Shown here one piece after another: positions 51,784 through 60,293 of a stretch of 64,000 nt of DNA. Under the pieces are notes generated by a model. That model was given only the letters and a program-made list of their open reading frames with translations, did not search any database and had not been told where the DNA came from. Position 1 is the stretch's first letter; every line of letters begins with the position of its first letter. The position numbers and the translations under genes were made by a program. Source of the stretch: CAVQGM01 sp963712065 (GTDB taxonomy: Bacteria > Actinomycetota > Acidimicrobiia > Acidimicrobiales > Acidimicrobilacustridaceae); NCBI GenBank assembly GCA_963712065.1, contig CAVQGM010000001.1:372001-436000 (forward strand), in the 5' to 3' direction.

Positions 51784-53007
51784 GTGGAGCTGCAGGACGT
51801 CGATCTCCTCGACCCGGACGTGTTCAAGGAGGGACGCCACCACGCGGTGTTCCAGCTCCTCCGTCGGGAGGACCCGGTGCACTGGCACGACGAGCCCGAC
51901 GGGCCCGGCTTCTGGAACGTCACCCGCCACGCCGACCTCATCACCGTCAACCGCGACCACGAGGTGTTCTCCTCGGCCGAGAAGGGCATCTCGATCCCCG
52001 ACATCGAGGGGGACGGCGAGATGGTGCGGGAGATGATGCTGTACATGGACCCGCCGCGGCACACGCGGTACCGGCTCCTCGTCAACAAGGGCTTCACCCC
52101 CCGGATGATCGGGCTGCTCGAGACCGGGCTGCGCACCAAGGCCCGGATGATCGTCGACCAGGTGGCCGACCGCGGCGAGTGCGACTTCGTCATCGACATC
52201 GCCTCCGAGCTGCCGCTGCAGGCGATCGCCGAGCTGATGGGCGTCCCCCAGGAGGACCGCCACAAGCTCTTCGACTGGACGAACAGGATGATCGGCATCG
52301 ACGACCCCGAGTTCGAGGGCGACCGCGACACCGCGTTCATCGCCGCCACCGAGCTCTACATGTACGCCAACGCCCTCGCCGCCGAGAAGCGGGAGGACCC
52401 GCGCGACGACATCATCAGTCGGCTGCTCGGAGCCGAGATCGAGGGCGACCGGCTGAGCGAGACCGAGTTCGACATGTTCTTCATGCTGCTCTCGGTGGCC
52501 GGCAACGAGACCACCCGCAACGCCACGGCCCACGGCATGAAGGCACTGCTCGACAACCCCGACCAGTTCGAGAAGCTGAAGGCGAACCGCGAGCTGCTGC
52601 CCTCCGCGATCGAGGAGATCCTCCGTTGGGCCACGCCGGTGCTGCACTTCCGACGCACGGCCCTGCGCGACTACGAGCTCGGCGGCAGGGCGATCAAGCG
52701 GGGTGACAAGGTCGTCATCTGGCACATCTCGGCCAACCGGGACGAGGCCGTGTTCGACGAGCCGTTCCGGTTCGACATCGAACGGTCGCCCAACGAGCAC
52801 ATCGCCTTCGGCGGGGGCGGCCCGCACTTCTGCCTGGGCGCCAACCTGGCCCGCATGGAGCTGGCCCTGATCTTCACCGAGATCCTCGACCGGCTCCCCG
52901 ACATCCAGGCCGCCGGCCCGACCGAGTACCTCCGCTCGAACTTCATCGGCGGCATCAAGCACATGCCGGTGCGCTTCACCCCCACCGCCGTCCCCGCCCC
53001 CGCCTGA
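51784..53007 (+). CDS. Cytochrome P450, CYP125-like (probable steroid C26/C27 hydroxylase)
   Basis: The 407-residue P450 has the I-helix VAGNETTRNA, ExxR in EEILRWATPV, and the heme loop FGGGGPHFCLGANLARME with the cysteine ligand. Text such as MLYMDPPRHTRYR, ELPLQAIAELMGVPQEDR, RTALRDYELGG and SGNPNEHIAFGG-type ends follows the CYP125/CYP142/CYP124 group that hydroxylates the terminal carbon of the cholesterol side chain. I chose the GTG at 51784, which has GGGGGAG at proper distance; a GTG 9 bases earlier would touch the Shine-Dalgarno. Context (racemase, F420 oxidoreductase, FadD19-like ligase) supports a steroid role. A hairpin follows the stop. Confidence 0.93.
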   Translation: MELQDVDLLDPDVFKEGRHHAVFQLLRREDPVHWHDEPDGPGFWNVTRHADLITVNRDHEVFSSAEKGISIPDIEGDGEMVREMMLYMDPPRHTRYRLLVNKGFTPRMIGLLETGLRTKARMIVDQVADRGECDFVIDIASELPLQAIAELMGVPQEDRHKLFDWTNRMIGIDDPEFEGDRDTAFIAATELYMYANALAAEKREDPRDDIISRLLGAEIEGDRLSETEFDMFFMLLSVAGNETTRNATAHGMKALLDNPDQFEKLKANRELLPSAIEEILRWATPVLHFRRTALRDYELGGRAIKRGDKVVIWHISANRDEAVFDEPFRFDIERSPNEHIAFGGGGPHFCLGANLARMELALIFTEILDRLPDIQAAGPTEYLRSNFIGGIKHMPVRFTPTAVPAPA

Positions 53008-53034
53008 CCCCGCACGTCCGTGCCGGCCGGGAAT

Positions 53035-53054
53035 CCTCGTCGCCGATGACGAGG
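53035..53054. terminator. Hairpin after the P450 gene
   Basis: CCTCGTC (53035-53041) and GACGAGG (53048-53054) form a perfect 7-bp stem with a 6-base loop between convergent genes, without a U tract. Confidence 0.55.
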
Positions 53055-53086
53055 CCCTCCCAGCCAGAAGGGGGGGAAAGGGCGGG

Positions 53087-53614
53087 TCAGCGGGGCTCGA
53101 TGCGGAACACCGGGTAGTCGGCGGCGACCGCCTCGAAGGCCTCCACCGGCTCGCGCCGGTCGACCGGGATGTGCGGACGACCGCCGGGGGCCACCTCGAC
53201 GTAGCGCTTGATGAGCGGCGCCCGCTCGGCGACCGGCACCTCCACCAGGCGGACCGGCTCGACGCGGCCGTGGCGGAGCACCGCCCGCTGGCCGTCGGCC
53301 CGGAGGTTCTTCACCCAGTTCACGTCCTCGCCGAGCATCGAGACGAGGAAGCGATCGCCGTCGACGACGGCGATGACGACGGGGAACGTGATCGGCTTGC
53401 CGCTGGCGCGGCCCTTGATCTCGAGCGCCGCCGCCCGGGACGGCCACAGGCCCCGAGAGAAGAGGCAGGCCGAGAGGTCGTTCTGCACCCTGGCCCACCA
53501 GTTCGGCCGGCCGCTGCGGTACAGGTAGCGCAGGTAGTCGTCGTATCGCGCGACCGGGTTCAGGTTCGGCAGGCGCACGGGCGGGCTCCCTTCGGCGGAA
53601 GAGGTCCCTGCCAC
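53087..53614 (-). CDS. Deazaflavin (F420)-dependent nitroreductase-family protein (Ddn-like)
   Basis: The 175-residue protein matches the Ddn/split-barrel F420H2-dependent family: LEIKGRASGKPITFPVVIA, DRFLVSMLGEDVNWVKNLRADG (landmark GEDVNWVKNLR) and the end YPVFRIEPR. Such proteins bind F420 and reduce nitro compounds or quinones in the cytoplasm or at the membrane. The natural substrate is unknown. The start is the GTG at 53614, and the conserved domain begins about 15 residues in. It is downstream of the alpha/beta hydrolase on the minus strand and convergent with the CYP125-like gene. Confidence 0.88.
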   Translation of the reverse strand: MAGTSSAEGSPPVRLPNLNPVARYDDYLRYLYRSGRPNWWARVQNDLSACLFSRGLWPSRAAALEIKGRASGKPITFPVVIAVVDGDRFLVSMLGEDVNWVKNLRADGQRAVLRHGRVEPVRLVEVPVAERAPLIKRYVEVAPGGRPHIPVDRREPVEAFEAVAADYPVFRIEPR

Positions 53615-53671
53615 CCTCGCGCCGCCCCGACCGGAGCGACAGAGCCGACCGACCGAGCCGGAGGTCCCGGC

Positions 53672-54598
53672 TCAGCCGGCGGGAGCCGAGCCGCCGCGGG
53701 CCGACACCTCGAGGCAGGCGCCGAGCAGCGGATCGGCGAAGGCCTCGGTGGTGCACGAGACGTGACCGTCGTCGAACCGGTGGATCGACGCGCCGGGGAT
53801 GGCGAAGGCCAGCTTGGCCTGCTGGGTCGGCACGAGGGCCCGGTCGCGGGTGGTGATGAGCACCGCGGTGGGCACGTCGACCTCGCCGATCCACTTGCGG
53901 GCGTCGTAGTGGCCGATGGCGTGGCCGGCCTCGAGCACGTGACGCCAGTCGTGACGACGGAACTCACCGGCCGCCCACCGCTGCAGGGAGTCCGGGCGTC
54001 CCTTGGTGCTGATGGGCATGACCTGGCGCAACACCGACGTGGGCACCGAGGCCACCAGGCCGCCCACGCGGGTCGTGCCGGCGGCGGCGGCCATCATCGA
54101 GGTGAACACGAACCGCTCCCGCACCCCCGGCACGAACGAGTGGCTCGTCGCACACAGCACGAGGCCGTCGACCCGGGAGGGATGGCGCCTCCACATCAGC
54201 TGGGCGACCGGCCCGCCCATCGAGTAGCCGGCCACGACGGCGGACTCGACGTGCAGCTCGTCCATGAGGGCGGCGACGTCGTCGGCGCAGTCGGCCAGTC
54301 GGAACCGCCTCCGGGAGCGCAGCCCGCGACCGTGGCCCCGCAGGTCGGGGGCGATCACCCGGAAGTGCCGGCTGGCGGGCTCGAACACCTGGTACCAGTT
54401 CAGCCCGCCGCTGGCCATCCACCCGTGGAGCAGGATCAGCGTCGGCGCGCCGGGCGGCCCCTCGACATCCCTGACGAAGGTCCTGCCCCGGCCGGGCAGC
54501 TCGACCCGGCGCCCGAGCGGCACGATGAAGCCCGCGGGTTGCTCGGTCGGGACGGCGGCGAGGCCGCCACGACCCCCGGTGGCGGCGTCGGCGTTCAT
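53672..54598 (-). CDS. Alpha/beta-fold hydrolase
   Basis: The 308-residue hydrolase has LILLHGWMASGGLNWYQVFEP (landmark LLHGWMASGG), the conserved DLRGHGRG, nucleophile elbow GYSMGGPVAQ, an acid in ITTRDRALVP and a histidine in FDDGHVSCTTEAF. The N-terminal 30 residues are unstructured-looking. This resembles esterases and haloperoxidase-like actinobacterial hydrolases found next to WS/DGAT genes. Its start overlaps the WS/DGAT stop by four bases (ATGA), so the two are coupled. A role in lipid ester turnover is plausible, but substrate is not proven. Confidence 0.86.
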   Translation of the reverse strand: MNADAATGGRGGLAAVPTEQPAGFIVPLGRRVELPGRGRTFVRDVEGPPGAPTLILLHGWMASGGLNWYQVFEPASRHFRVIAPDLRGHGRGLRSRRRFRLADCADDVAALMDELHVESAVVAGYSMGGPVAQLMWRRHPSRVDGLVLCATSHSFVPGVRERFVFTSMMAAAAGTTRVGGLVASVPTSVLRQVMPISTKGRPDSLQRWAAGEFRRHDWRHVLEAGHAIGHYDARKWIGEVDVPTAVLITTRDRALVPTQQAKLAFAIPGASIHRFDDGHVSCTTEAFADPLLGACLEVSARGGSAPAG

Positions 54599-55998
54599 GC
54601 GTCGTCCAGCTCGTCGGCCGCCTTGACCAACTCGGCCAGGGCGAGGTCGATGCCCTCGGCGAGCGACCAGGGGTCGGTGACCACCTCGCGGCAGACCATG
54701 AAACCGAAGTCGATCGAGTCGCGGTAGCTGAACACGGTGACGTTGATGCCGGTGCCGTAGAGGAGCGGGCCCATCGGGTACATGGCCTGGATCTCGGCGC
54801 CGCCGACGTAGAGCGGGAACGGGGGGCCGGGCACGTTGGAGATGATCAGGTTCATGATCGGCGGCGTGCGCTTGTCGAGCTGGGCGGCGGTGTACATGCG
54901 AGCGGCGAGGGAGATCAGCGCGGGCGGGGCCGTCTCGGTGATCCCCATGATCTTGTCGGCGGCCAGGGCCCGCTGCATCTCCTTGGCGCTCTTGGTGCTG
55001 TCGTGGATCGACAGCAGCCGCAGCACCGGGTCGTCGACGTCGGTGGCGAGCGACGCGAACATCGCCCCGACCTTGGTGCCGACCTCCTTGTCGTCGTCGT
55101 TTCGCATCGACACCGGCACCTGGGCGATGAGCGGGGTCTCGGGGAGCTCGCCACCGGCCTCGAGGTAGCGCCGAAGGGAACCGGCGCACAGGGCCAGCAC
55201 GACGTCGTTGAGCTTGACGTCGTAGGCCCGCCGGATCTTCTTGACCTGGTCGAGCGAGACGCTCGTGTAGGCGAACCGTCGGTGGGGCGTGAGCTCGGTG
55301 TTGAACGAGGTGCGGGGCGCCTGGAACGGAATGGGCGGCGGCCCGCCGTCACGGGCGAAGCCGAGGAAGCTCAGCCCCTGGCGGACGCTCTGGCCGGCGA
55401 AGCGGACCAGCCGCCACGGCGTGACCATCGAACCGGCGAGCCCGCGGAAGAACAGCTCGAACGGGTTGGGCACCGGTTCGATCGTCCGGGGACCGTCCTC
55501 GGGTGGGATGTCGGTGCCCTCCGGAGAGAGGTCGAACAGCACCGAGGCGAGCTCGCTGCCCGTGATGCCGTCGACGATCGAGTGGTGGACCTTGGCCAGC
55601 ACCGCGACCCGCCCACCCTCGAGGCCCTCGATCACCCAGAACTCCCAGAGGGGCTGGCGCCGGTCGAGCTTGATGCTGACCAGGTCGCCGATGAGGTTGC
55701 CGAGCTGCTCGGGCCCACCGGGCGGCGGGATGCCGATGCGGCGGACGTGGAGGTCGATGTCGAAGTCGGGGTCCTCGATGAACACCGGCCGGTCCACGCC
55801 GAAGGGCACCTCGACCAGCCGCCAACGGAACTGCGGGGCCAGATGGAGCCGCTCCTCGATCTGGCCCTTCAGGCGTTCGACGGTGAAGCCACCGGGGGCC
55901 GTGCCGGGGTCGGCGATGAGCACGGCCGAGACGTGCATGTGCCACGACGGCGTCTCTCCGTAGAGGAAGGCGGCGTCGACACCACTGACCCGCTTCAT
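54595..55998 (-). CDS. Wax ester synthase/diacylglycerol acyltransferase (WS/DGAT)
   Basis: The 467-residue acyltransferase has the catalytic HHSIVDG (HHxxxDG) at about residue 140, VDAAFLYGETPSWHMHVSAV at the N-terminus (landmark AAFLYGETP), PLWEFWVIEGLEGGR, and NVPGPPFPLYVGGAEI at the C-terminus. It would make triacylglycerol or wax esters from acyl-CoA. It is translationally coupled to the following alpha/beta hydrolase. It is a paralogue of the WS/DGAT at 34.9 kb, and the two differ clearly in sequence, so they are not a recent duplication. Confidence 0.93.
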   Translation of the reverse strand: MKRVSGVDAAFLYGETPSWHMHVSAVLIADPGTAPGGFTVERLKGQIEERLHLAPQFRWRLVEVPFGVDRPVFIEDPDFDIDLHVRRIGIPPPGGPEQLGNLIGDLVSIKLDRRQPLWEFWVIEGLEGGRVAVLAKVHHSIVDGITGSELASVLFDLSPEGTDIPPEDGPRTIEPVPNPFELFFRGLAGSMVTPWRLVRFAGQSVRQGLSFLGFARDGGPPPIPFQAPRTSFNTELTPHRRFAYTSVSLDQVKKIRRAYDVKLNDVVLALCAGSLRRYLEAGGELPETPLIAQVPVSMRNDDDKEVGTKVGAMFASLATDVDDPVLRLLSIHDSTKSAKEMQRALAADKIMGITETAPPALISLAARMYTAAQLDKRTPPIMNLIISNVPGPPFPLYVGGAEIQAMYPMGPLLYGTGINVTVFSYRDSIDFGFMVCREVVTDPWSLAEGIDLALAELVKAADELDDA

Positions 55999-56076
55999 CG
56001 ACCTCGCCTCCTCTCCGCGCCCCGACGGGCGCCGGCACCGACGGTACTCCCCGGCGGTGGCGGTCTCCGCCGCGCC

Positions 56077-57741
56077 CTACGCAGAGCGCGCGGTCGCCAC
56101 GGTCTTGGCCCACCGGTAGTCGGCCTTCCCGGCCGGAGAGCGCTCGACGGTGGGCACCACCACCAGGTCCCTCGGCAGCTTGTAGCCGGCGAGGTGATGG
56201 CGGGCGTGGGCGACCAGGTCGTCGAGGGTCGGTTCCGCTCCGGCGACCGGCTGCACCACGGCGACGACCCGCTGGCCCCAGCGATCGTCGTCGACGCCGA
56301 CCACGACGGCGTCGTAGACCGCCTCGTGGGCCTTGAGGACGGCCTCGACCTCCTCGGGGAAGACCTTCTCGCCGCCGGTGTTGATGCAGCCGCTGCCCCG
56401 CCCGAGCAGCGTGATGGTGCCGTCGGCGTCGACGGTGGCCATGTCGCCGGTGAGCACCCAACGGTCGCCGTCGACCTCGACGAACGTCTCGGCCGTCTTG
56501 GCCGGGTCGTTGTAGTAGCCCTGCGGGATACGTCCCTTCAGCCCGACCCGGCCGATGACCCCCGACCCGGGCTCCACCCGCTGTCGGGTGGCCTCGTCGA
56601 GCACCGCAGTGCGGTCGCCGTAGGGCTGGAAGCGAGTGGCACCGCCACCCGACTCCCCCGCCTCGAGCCGCTGCGAGCCCTGGGCACCAGTCTCCGACGA
56701 GCCGAACCCGTCGACCACACCGACGTTCGGCAGCAACGTCATGAGACGCTCCTTCAGCGATGGCGTGAGCGGCGCGCCACCCGAACCGATCGAGAAGAGC
56801 GACGACACGTCGTAGGGCCCGCTGCGCTCCCACTCGTCGACCAACGGCCGCACGACCGGATCCCCCACGACCGTGAGCAGGTTCACCTTCTCGTCGGCCA
56901 CCGTCTGCCACACCCGCTGCGGATCGAGCGACCCCGGCAGCAGGACGATCTTGCCGCCGCCGTACAACCACGACAGCACCGTCCACTGACCGGCGGCGTG
57001 CATGAGCGGGGCGACGGGGAGGTAGACGAAGGTACCGTCGACGATGCGGTCGAACACCTGAGCCGGCTCATCGACCGGGCCGAGCAGACGCATGGGGTCG
57101 CCGCCGCCGATGCAGGCGAAGAAGGCATCCTCCTGACGCCACACCACGCCCTTGGGCATGCCCGTGGTGCCGCCGGTGTAGATGACGTAGGGGTCCTCAC
57201 CGCTGCGGGGCCCGAAGTCACGCTCGACCGACGACGCCGCCAGGGCGTCCTCGTAGCGCACCGACCCGAGTGCGGTGAGGTCGTCCGCGACCCCACCCGA
57301 GCCGTCCTGTCCGCTCTCAGCTGCTCGGGCGGTGTCGTCGACGGCCAGGTACCACCCGATGCCGGGCAGGCTGTCGCGCACGGCGACGATGCGCGGGGCG
57401 AACGAGGCGTGGTGGACGACCCCGACCAGGTCGGCGTTGTCGAACAGGTACCGCAGCTCGTCCTCGACGTACCGGAAGTTGACGTTGATGGGGACGGCCC
57501 GGATCTTGTAGGCGGCCAGCATGGCCTCGACGTACTCGGTGCCGTTCTGCAGGTGGACCCCGACGTGCTGGCCGGGCTGCACGCCCCGGCCGAGCAGCCA
57601 GTGCGCAAGGCGATTGGCCCGCTGCTCGAGCTCCGCGTAGGTGAGGCGCCGCCCGTCGCACACGAGGGCCTCGCGGTCGGCGACGCGGTCGCTCACCGCC
57701 TCCCACACGTCGGCCAGGTTGAAGGTGTCGAGCTCGGCCAT
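56077..57741 (-). CDS. Acyl-CoA synthetase (FadD family)
   Basis: The 554-residue adenylate-forming ligase has YTGGTTGMPKGVVWRQED, GFGSSETGAQ, RIPQGYYNDPAKTAE, GCINTGGEKVFPEEVE and the catalytic lysine end SPAGKADYRWAK. It is of the same subfamily as the FadD19-like ligase at 36.5 kb, sharing RYVEDELRYLFDNADLVG, but lacks some FadD19-specific text, so the substrate may differ (fatty acid or steroid side-chain acid). A weak KstR-like core lies about 30 bases upstream of its start, and a pair of 24-bp repeats is just beyond. Downstream, 78 bases on, is the WS/DGAT gene, which could use its product. Confidence 0.92.
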   Translation of the reverse strand: MAELDTFNLADVWEAVSDRVADREALVCDGRRLTYAELEQRANRLAHWLLGRGVQPGQHVGVHLQNGTEYVEAMLAAYKIRAVPINVNFRYVEDELRYLFDNADLVGVVHHASFAPRIVAVRDSLPGIGWYLAVDDTARAAESGQDGSGGVADDLTALGSVRYEDALAASSVERDFGPRSGEDPYVIYTGGTTGMPKGVVWRQEDAFFACIGGGDPMRLLGPVDEPAQVFDRIVDGTFVYLPVAPLMHAAGQWTVLSWLYGGGKIVLLPGSLDPQRVWQTVADEKVNLLTVVGDPVVRPLVDEWERSGPYDVSSLFSIGSGGAPLTPSLKERLMTLLPNVGVVDGFGSSETGAQGSQRLEAGESGGGATRFQPYGDRTAVLDEATRQRVEPGSGVIGRVGLKGRIPQGYYNDPAKTAETFVEVDGDRWVLTGDMATVDADGTITLLGRGSGCINTGGEKVFPEEVEAVLKAHEAVYDAVVVGVDDDRWGQRVVAVVQPVAGAEPTLDDLVAHARHHLAGYKLPRDLVVVPTVERSPAGKADYRWAKTVATARSA

Positions 57742-57768
57742 GGTCCCCCTCCGGTGCGGCCGCCGAAC

Positions 57769-57782
57769 GGTAACAGGTTCTC
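57769..57782. promoter_or_regulatory. Weak KstR-like core upstream of the FadD gene
   Basis: GGTAACAGGTTCTC keeps AACnnGTT but lacks the outer T and A of the KstR consensus. It lies 28-41 bases upstream of the acyl-CoA synthetase start, further than the clear boxes, so I rate it weak. Confidence 0.3.
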
Positions 57783-57808
57783 GTTTTCGTCCCCGGGTCG
57801 GAGCCGGG

Positions 57809-57894
57809 CGCGACGAGGGCTCGCCGCGTCGTGTGCGTAGCCACCCACCCGTGCCGTGGCCGACTACGCACGCGACGAGGGCTCGCCGCGTCGT
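57809..57894. repeat. Two 24-bp direct repeats around an inverted repeat
   Basis: Identical 24-bp units occupy 57809-57832 and 57871-57894. Each holds the mini-palindrome CGAGGGCTCG. Between them, GTGCGTAG (57833-57840) and CTACGCAC (57864-57871) plus GCCAC and GTGGC pair into a larger hairpin. The second unit ends right at the stop codon of the TPP-like gene. Confidence 0.85.
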
Positions 57895-59190
57895 TCACGC
57901 GCCGCCGCCCCAGGCCACGACCGGGCCGGCCACCTCCACCAGCACCCGGGTCTGGGCGAAGTCGACCGGCACCTCGACGAGCGAGGGCTCGGGGGTCGCC
58001 AGGGCCGCGGACAGGGCCGCCCGATGGGCGTCGGCACTCGACAGGGTGACGTCGGCCCCCCAGACGGCCAGGGTGAGCGGCACCCGCCACCGCACGCTCT
58101 TCTCGACGAGGGCCAGGGTGGCCGGATCGGGCGGGTCGGTGACCACGGCGATGGCCGGGCGGCCGGCCATGGCGGCGGCGATGGCGGCGGCCACGGCGAA
58201 GCCCTTCACCGGCAGGGACGGCACGACGACGCTGCCCGGCTCGGTGGTGGGGAAGGCCCGGGCGATCCAGAGCCCGGCCGCGCCCGGATCGGCGACCACC
58301 AGGCCACCCGGCGGTCGGACGGCGGCCAGGTCGGCGGCGGCCCGGGCCGGGGTCAGCGGCACGGCCTCGCTCGGGTAGAGCGGCCCGATGGCGGCGGCCA
58401 GCTCGGTGTAGAGGCGGGGTCGGTCGACGGGGGCGGGACGCGTCGGCCAGCGCCAGGCGAGCGCGGCGAGCTGCCACGGCTCGACCTCGAGCAGCTGGCG
58501 ACCGCGCCACCCGTCCCCCACCAGCTCGGCCGGGTCGAGCCCGGCGGCGATCACCAGCTCGGCGTCGGCCAACCCGGCGAGCGCGAAGTCGTCCCGCTGG
58601 AGCCCGGCGGTGCCGAAGTGGTGGGGGTCGTCCCACTCGAACACCCCCTTGGCCCCCCAGGTGTTGACCACCCCGAGCCCGGCGTCGGCCGCGAAGGTCG
58701 CCAGCGCGGCCACCTGCCCGGATCGGACGATCCCGGGACCGCCGAGCACGACGGTCGAGAGGTCGGCCAGGGTGGGTGAGAGGGTGAGCACCTCCCCCGC
58801 CTCCGGGTCGAGCCGCAGGGGCTCGAGTCCGTCGGGCACGGGGGCGTCGAGGTCGAGGTCGAGCTGGTACTCGACGCTCGGCAGGGCGCCGTAGAGCGGC
58901 CAGGTGGCGAGCACGCTGGGCAGGTCGGCGGCGTCGGTGACGGGGACGACGTCGGCCAGGGCGCCCGGCTGGGCGCTGACCCGGAGGCGGCCGTCGGGCA
59001 GGAGGGCGGCACCCGCCCCCGCACCGATGCGGCCCTCGGCGTCGGCCAGCAGCACGGCCAGCTCGGGCTCGTCGACCACGACCTCGTCGATGCCCGGCCA
59101 CCCGGGCAGGGTCGCCGGCCGGGCGACGAAGACCCGGCGCACGCCGAGGTCGCGCAGGCCGCGCGCGAGGAGCTCGCCGATGGTGCTCAG
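57895..59190 (-). CDS. Compact, degenerate thiamine-diphosphate-enzyme-like protein
   Basis: The frame encodes up to 431 residues similar in layout to TPP-dependent decarboxylases/acetolactate-synthase-like enzymes: STIGELLARGLRDLGVRRVF, LADLSTVVLGGPGIVRSG in a central domain, VNTWGAKGVFEWDDPHHFGT and GFAVAAAIAAAMAGRPAIAVVTDPP at the cofactor-binding end. The usual GDG-x(n)-NN TPP site reads TDPPDP and the N-terminal activating-glutamate region is altered, so classical TPP catalysis is doubtful. It is shorter than the 540-residue norm. No ATG/GTG/TTG precedes the conserved start, but a CTG at 59190 overlaps the SDR stop (CTGA), like ATGA/GTGA overlaps elsewhere; a GTG at 59142 would drop 16 residues. 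It follows the Hsd4A-like gene. Confidence 0.65.
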   Translation of the reverse strand: MSTIGELLARGLRDLGVRRVFVARPATLPGWPGIDEVVVDEPELAVLLADAEGRIGAGAGAALLPDGRLRVSAQPGALADVVPVTDAADLPSVLATWPLYGALPSVEYQLDLDLDAPVPDGLEPLRLDPEAGEVLTLSPTLADLSTVVLGGPGIVRSGQVAALATFAADAGLGVVNTWGAKGVFEWDDPHHFGTAGLQRDDFALAGLADAELVIAAGLDPAELVGDGWRGRQLLEVEPWQLAALAWRWPTRPAPVDRPRLYTELAAAIGPLYPSEAVPLTPARAAADLAAVRPPGGLVVADPGAAGLWIARAFPTTEPGSVVVPSLPVKGFAVAAAIAAAMAGRPAIAVVTDPPDPATLALVEKSVRWRVPLTLAVWGADVTLSSADAHRAALSAALATPEPSLVEVPVDFAQTRVLVEVAGPVVAWGGGA

Positions 59191-60098
59191 TAGCGCAGAC
59201 CCGGGGCGCGGGAACGGAAGATGTCGGCGTTCACCAGCGCGGTCAGCTCTGCGGCCTCCCAGCGCTTGCCCGACTTGCTGATCGACGGGCCGTTGCTCCA
59301 GGGCTGCATCAAGACGATGTCGTCCTTGACGGCGCGGATGACCTGGCCGGTGACGTGGGCGGCCTTGTCGCTGGCGAGCCAGGCGACGAGCGGCGACGAG
59401 AGCGACGGGTCCATCGGGTCCCATTCGGTGAACTCGTCGGGCTCGCGGGCGACGATGCCGGCGCCGGGGATGGAGGCGGCCATGCGCGTGGCGCCGGCAG
59501 GGCCGATGGCGTTGACGGTCACGCCCATCTTGAACACCTCGAGGCTCACGGTCATGGTGAAGGCGGCGATGCCGGCCTTGGCCGTCGTGTAGTTGGCCTG
59601 CCCGAAGTTGCCGGTGAGCCCGGCCCCCGACGTGGTGTTGATGACGCGGCCGGTGCTCACGTCGTCGCCGGCCTGGCTGCGCTCCCGCCAGTGGCGCACG
59701 GCGTGGTGGGTCGGGGCGAAGGTGCCCTTGAGGTGGACGCGGAGCACCTTGTCCCAATCGTCCTCGGTCATCTTCCAGATCGTGGCGTCACGGGAGATGC
59801 CGGCGTTGTTGACCAGGATGTCGAGGCGGCCGAAGTCGTCGACGGCCTGGGCGATCATCCGGGCGGCCCCGTCGTAGTCGGCGACGTCCTCGTAGTTGCC
59901 GACGGCCTCGCCGCCGCGCTCGCGGATCAGGTCGACCGTGAGGTCGGCGTCCTTCCCCGTGCCCTCGCCCTCGAGGGTGGTGCCGAGGTCGTTGACCACG
60001 ACCTTGGCCCCCTCCTTGGCCAGCTCCAGGGCGTGACCCCGGCCGATGCCGTGGCCGGCCCCCGTGACGATGGCGACGCGGCCGTCGAGCAGTCCCAT
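59187..60098 (-). CDS. Hsd4A-like multifunctional short-chain dehydrogenase
   Basis: The 303-residue SDR starts MGLLDGRVAIVTGAGHGIGRGHA with the NAD loop, and has NDLGTTLEG, NNAGISRD, the serine in NTTSGAGLTG and the YxxxK in NYTTAKAGIAAF. The C-terminal extension (WSNGPSISKSGKRWEAAEL) is longer than in ordinary SDRs. It follows the Hsd4A/Rv3502c and peroxisomal multifunctional-enzyme N-terminal domain type, which oxidises 3-hydroxyacyl-CoA steroid side chains or 17-beta-hydroxysteroids. A CTGATG-N3-CGTCAG palindrome lies 25 bases upstream. It overlaps the next gene at CTGA. It diverges from the His-rich membrane protein gene. Confidence 0.88.
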   Translation of the reverse strand: MGLLDGRVAIVTGAGHGIGRGHALELAKEGAKVVVNDLGTTLEGEGTGKDADLTVDLIRERGGEAVGNYEDVADYDGAARMIAQAVDDFGRLDILVNNAGISRDATIWKMTEDDWDKVLRVHLKGTFAPTHHAVRHWRERSQAGDDVSTGRVINTTSGAGLTGNFGQANYTTAKAGIAAFTMTVSLEVFKMGVTVNAIGPAGATRMAASIPGAGIVAREPDEFTEWDPMDPSLSSPLVAWLASDKAAHVTGQVIRAVKDDIVLMQPWSNGPSISKSGKRWEAAELTALVNADIFRSRAPGLRY

Positions 60099-60123
60099 GC
60101 CGTTGTCTCCCCTGTACGCGTTC

Positions 60124-60138
60124 CTGATGAGGCGTCAG
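60124..60138. promoter_or_regulatory. Palindrome CTGATGAGGCGTCAG, shared operator candidate
   Basis: CTGATG-AGG-CGTCAG is an inverted repeat with one mismatch, 25 bases before the Hsd4A-like start. An almost identical, fully symmetrical copy occurs at 63616-63630 before a CoA ligase. Form and position suit a TetR-family regulator. Confidence 0.55.
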
Positions 60139-60293
60139 ATCGTAGCGAGGGGCCGGGGAACGACGGAAATGCGGGCCGGCACCGGTCGCGGCCCTCCCCG
60201 GGGCCGGAGGTCGCCCGCCTTGCCGTGGCATCGGTCACGATGGGAACCTGTGGGCGCGGGGGCCGCCCCGCGACCGAGGGGGAACGTCCGACG

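Noticed and set aside
59355..60293. A 313-codon upstream extension of the His-rich membrane protein
   Set aside because: It is antisense to the Hsd4A-like gene. The ATG at 60294 has a ribosome site and is where the signal-like hydrophobic text begins.
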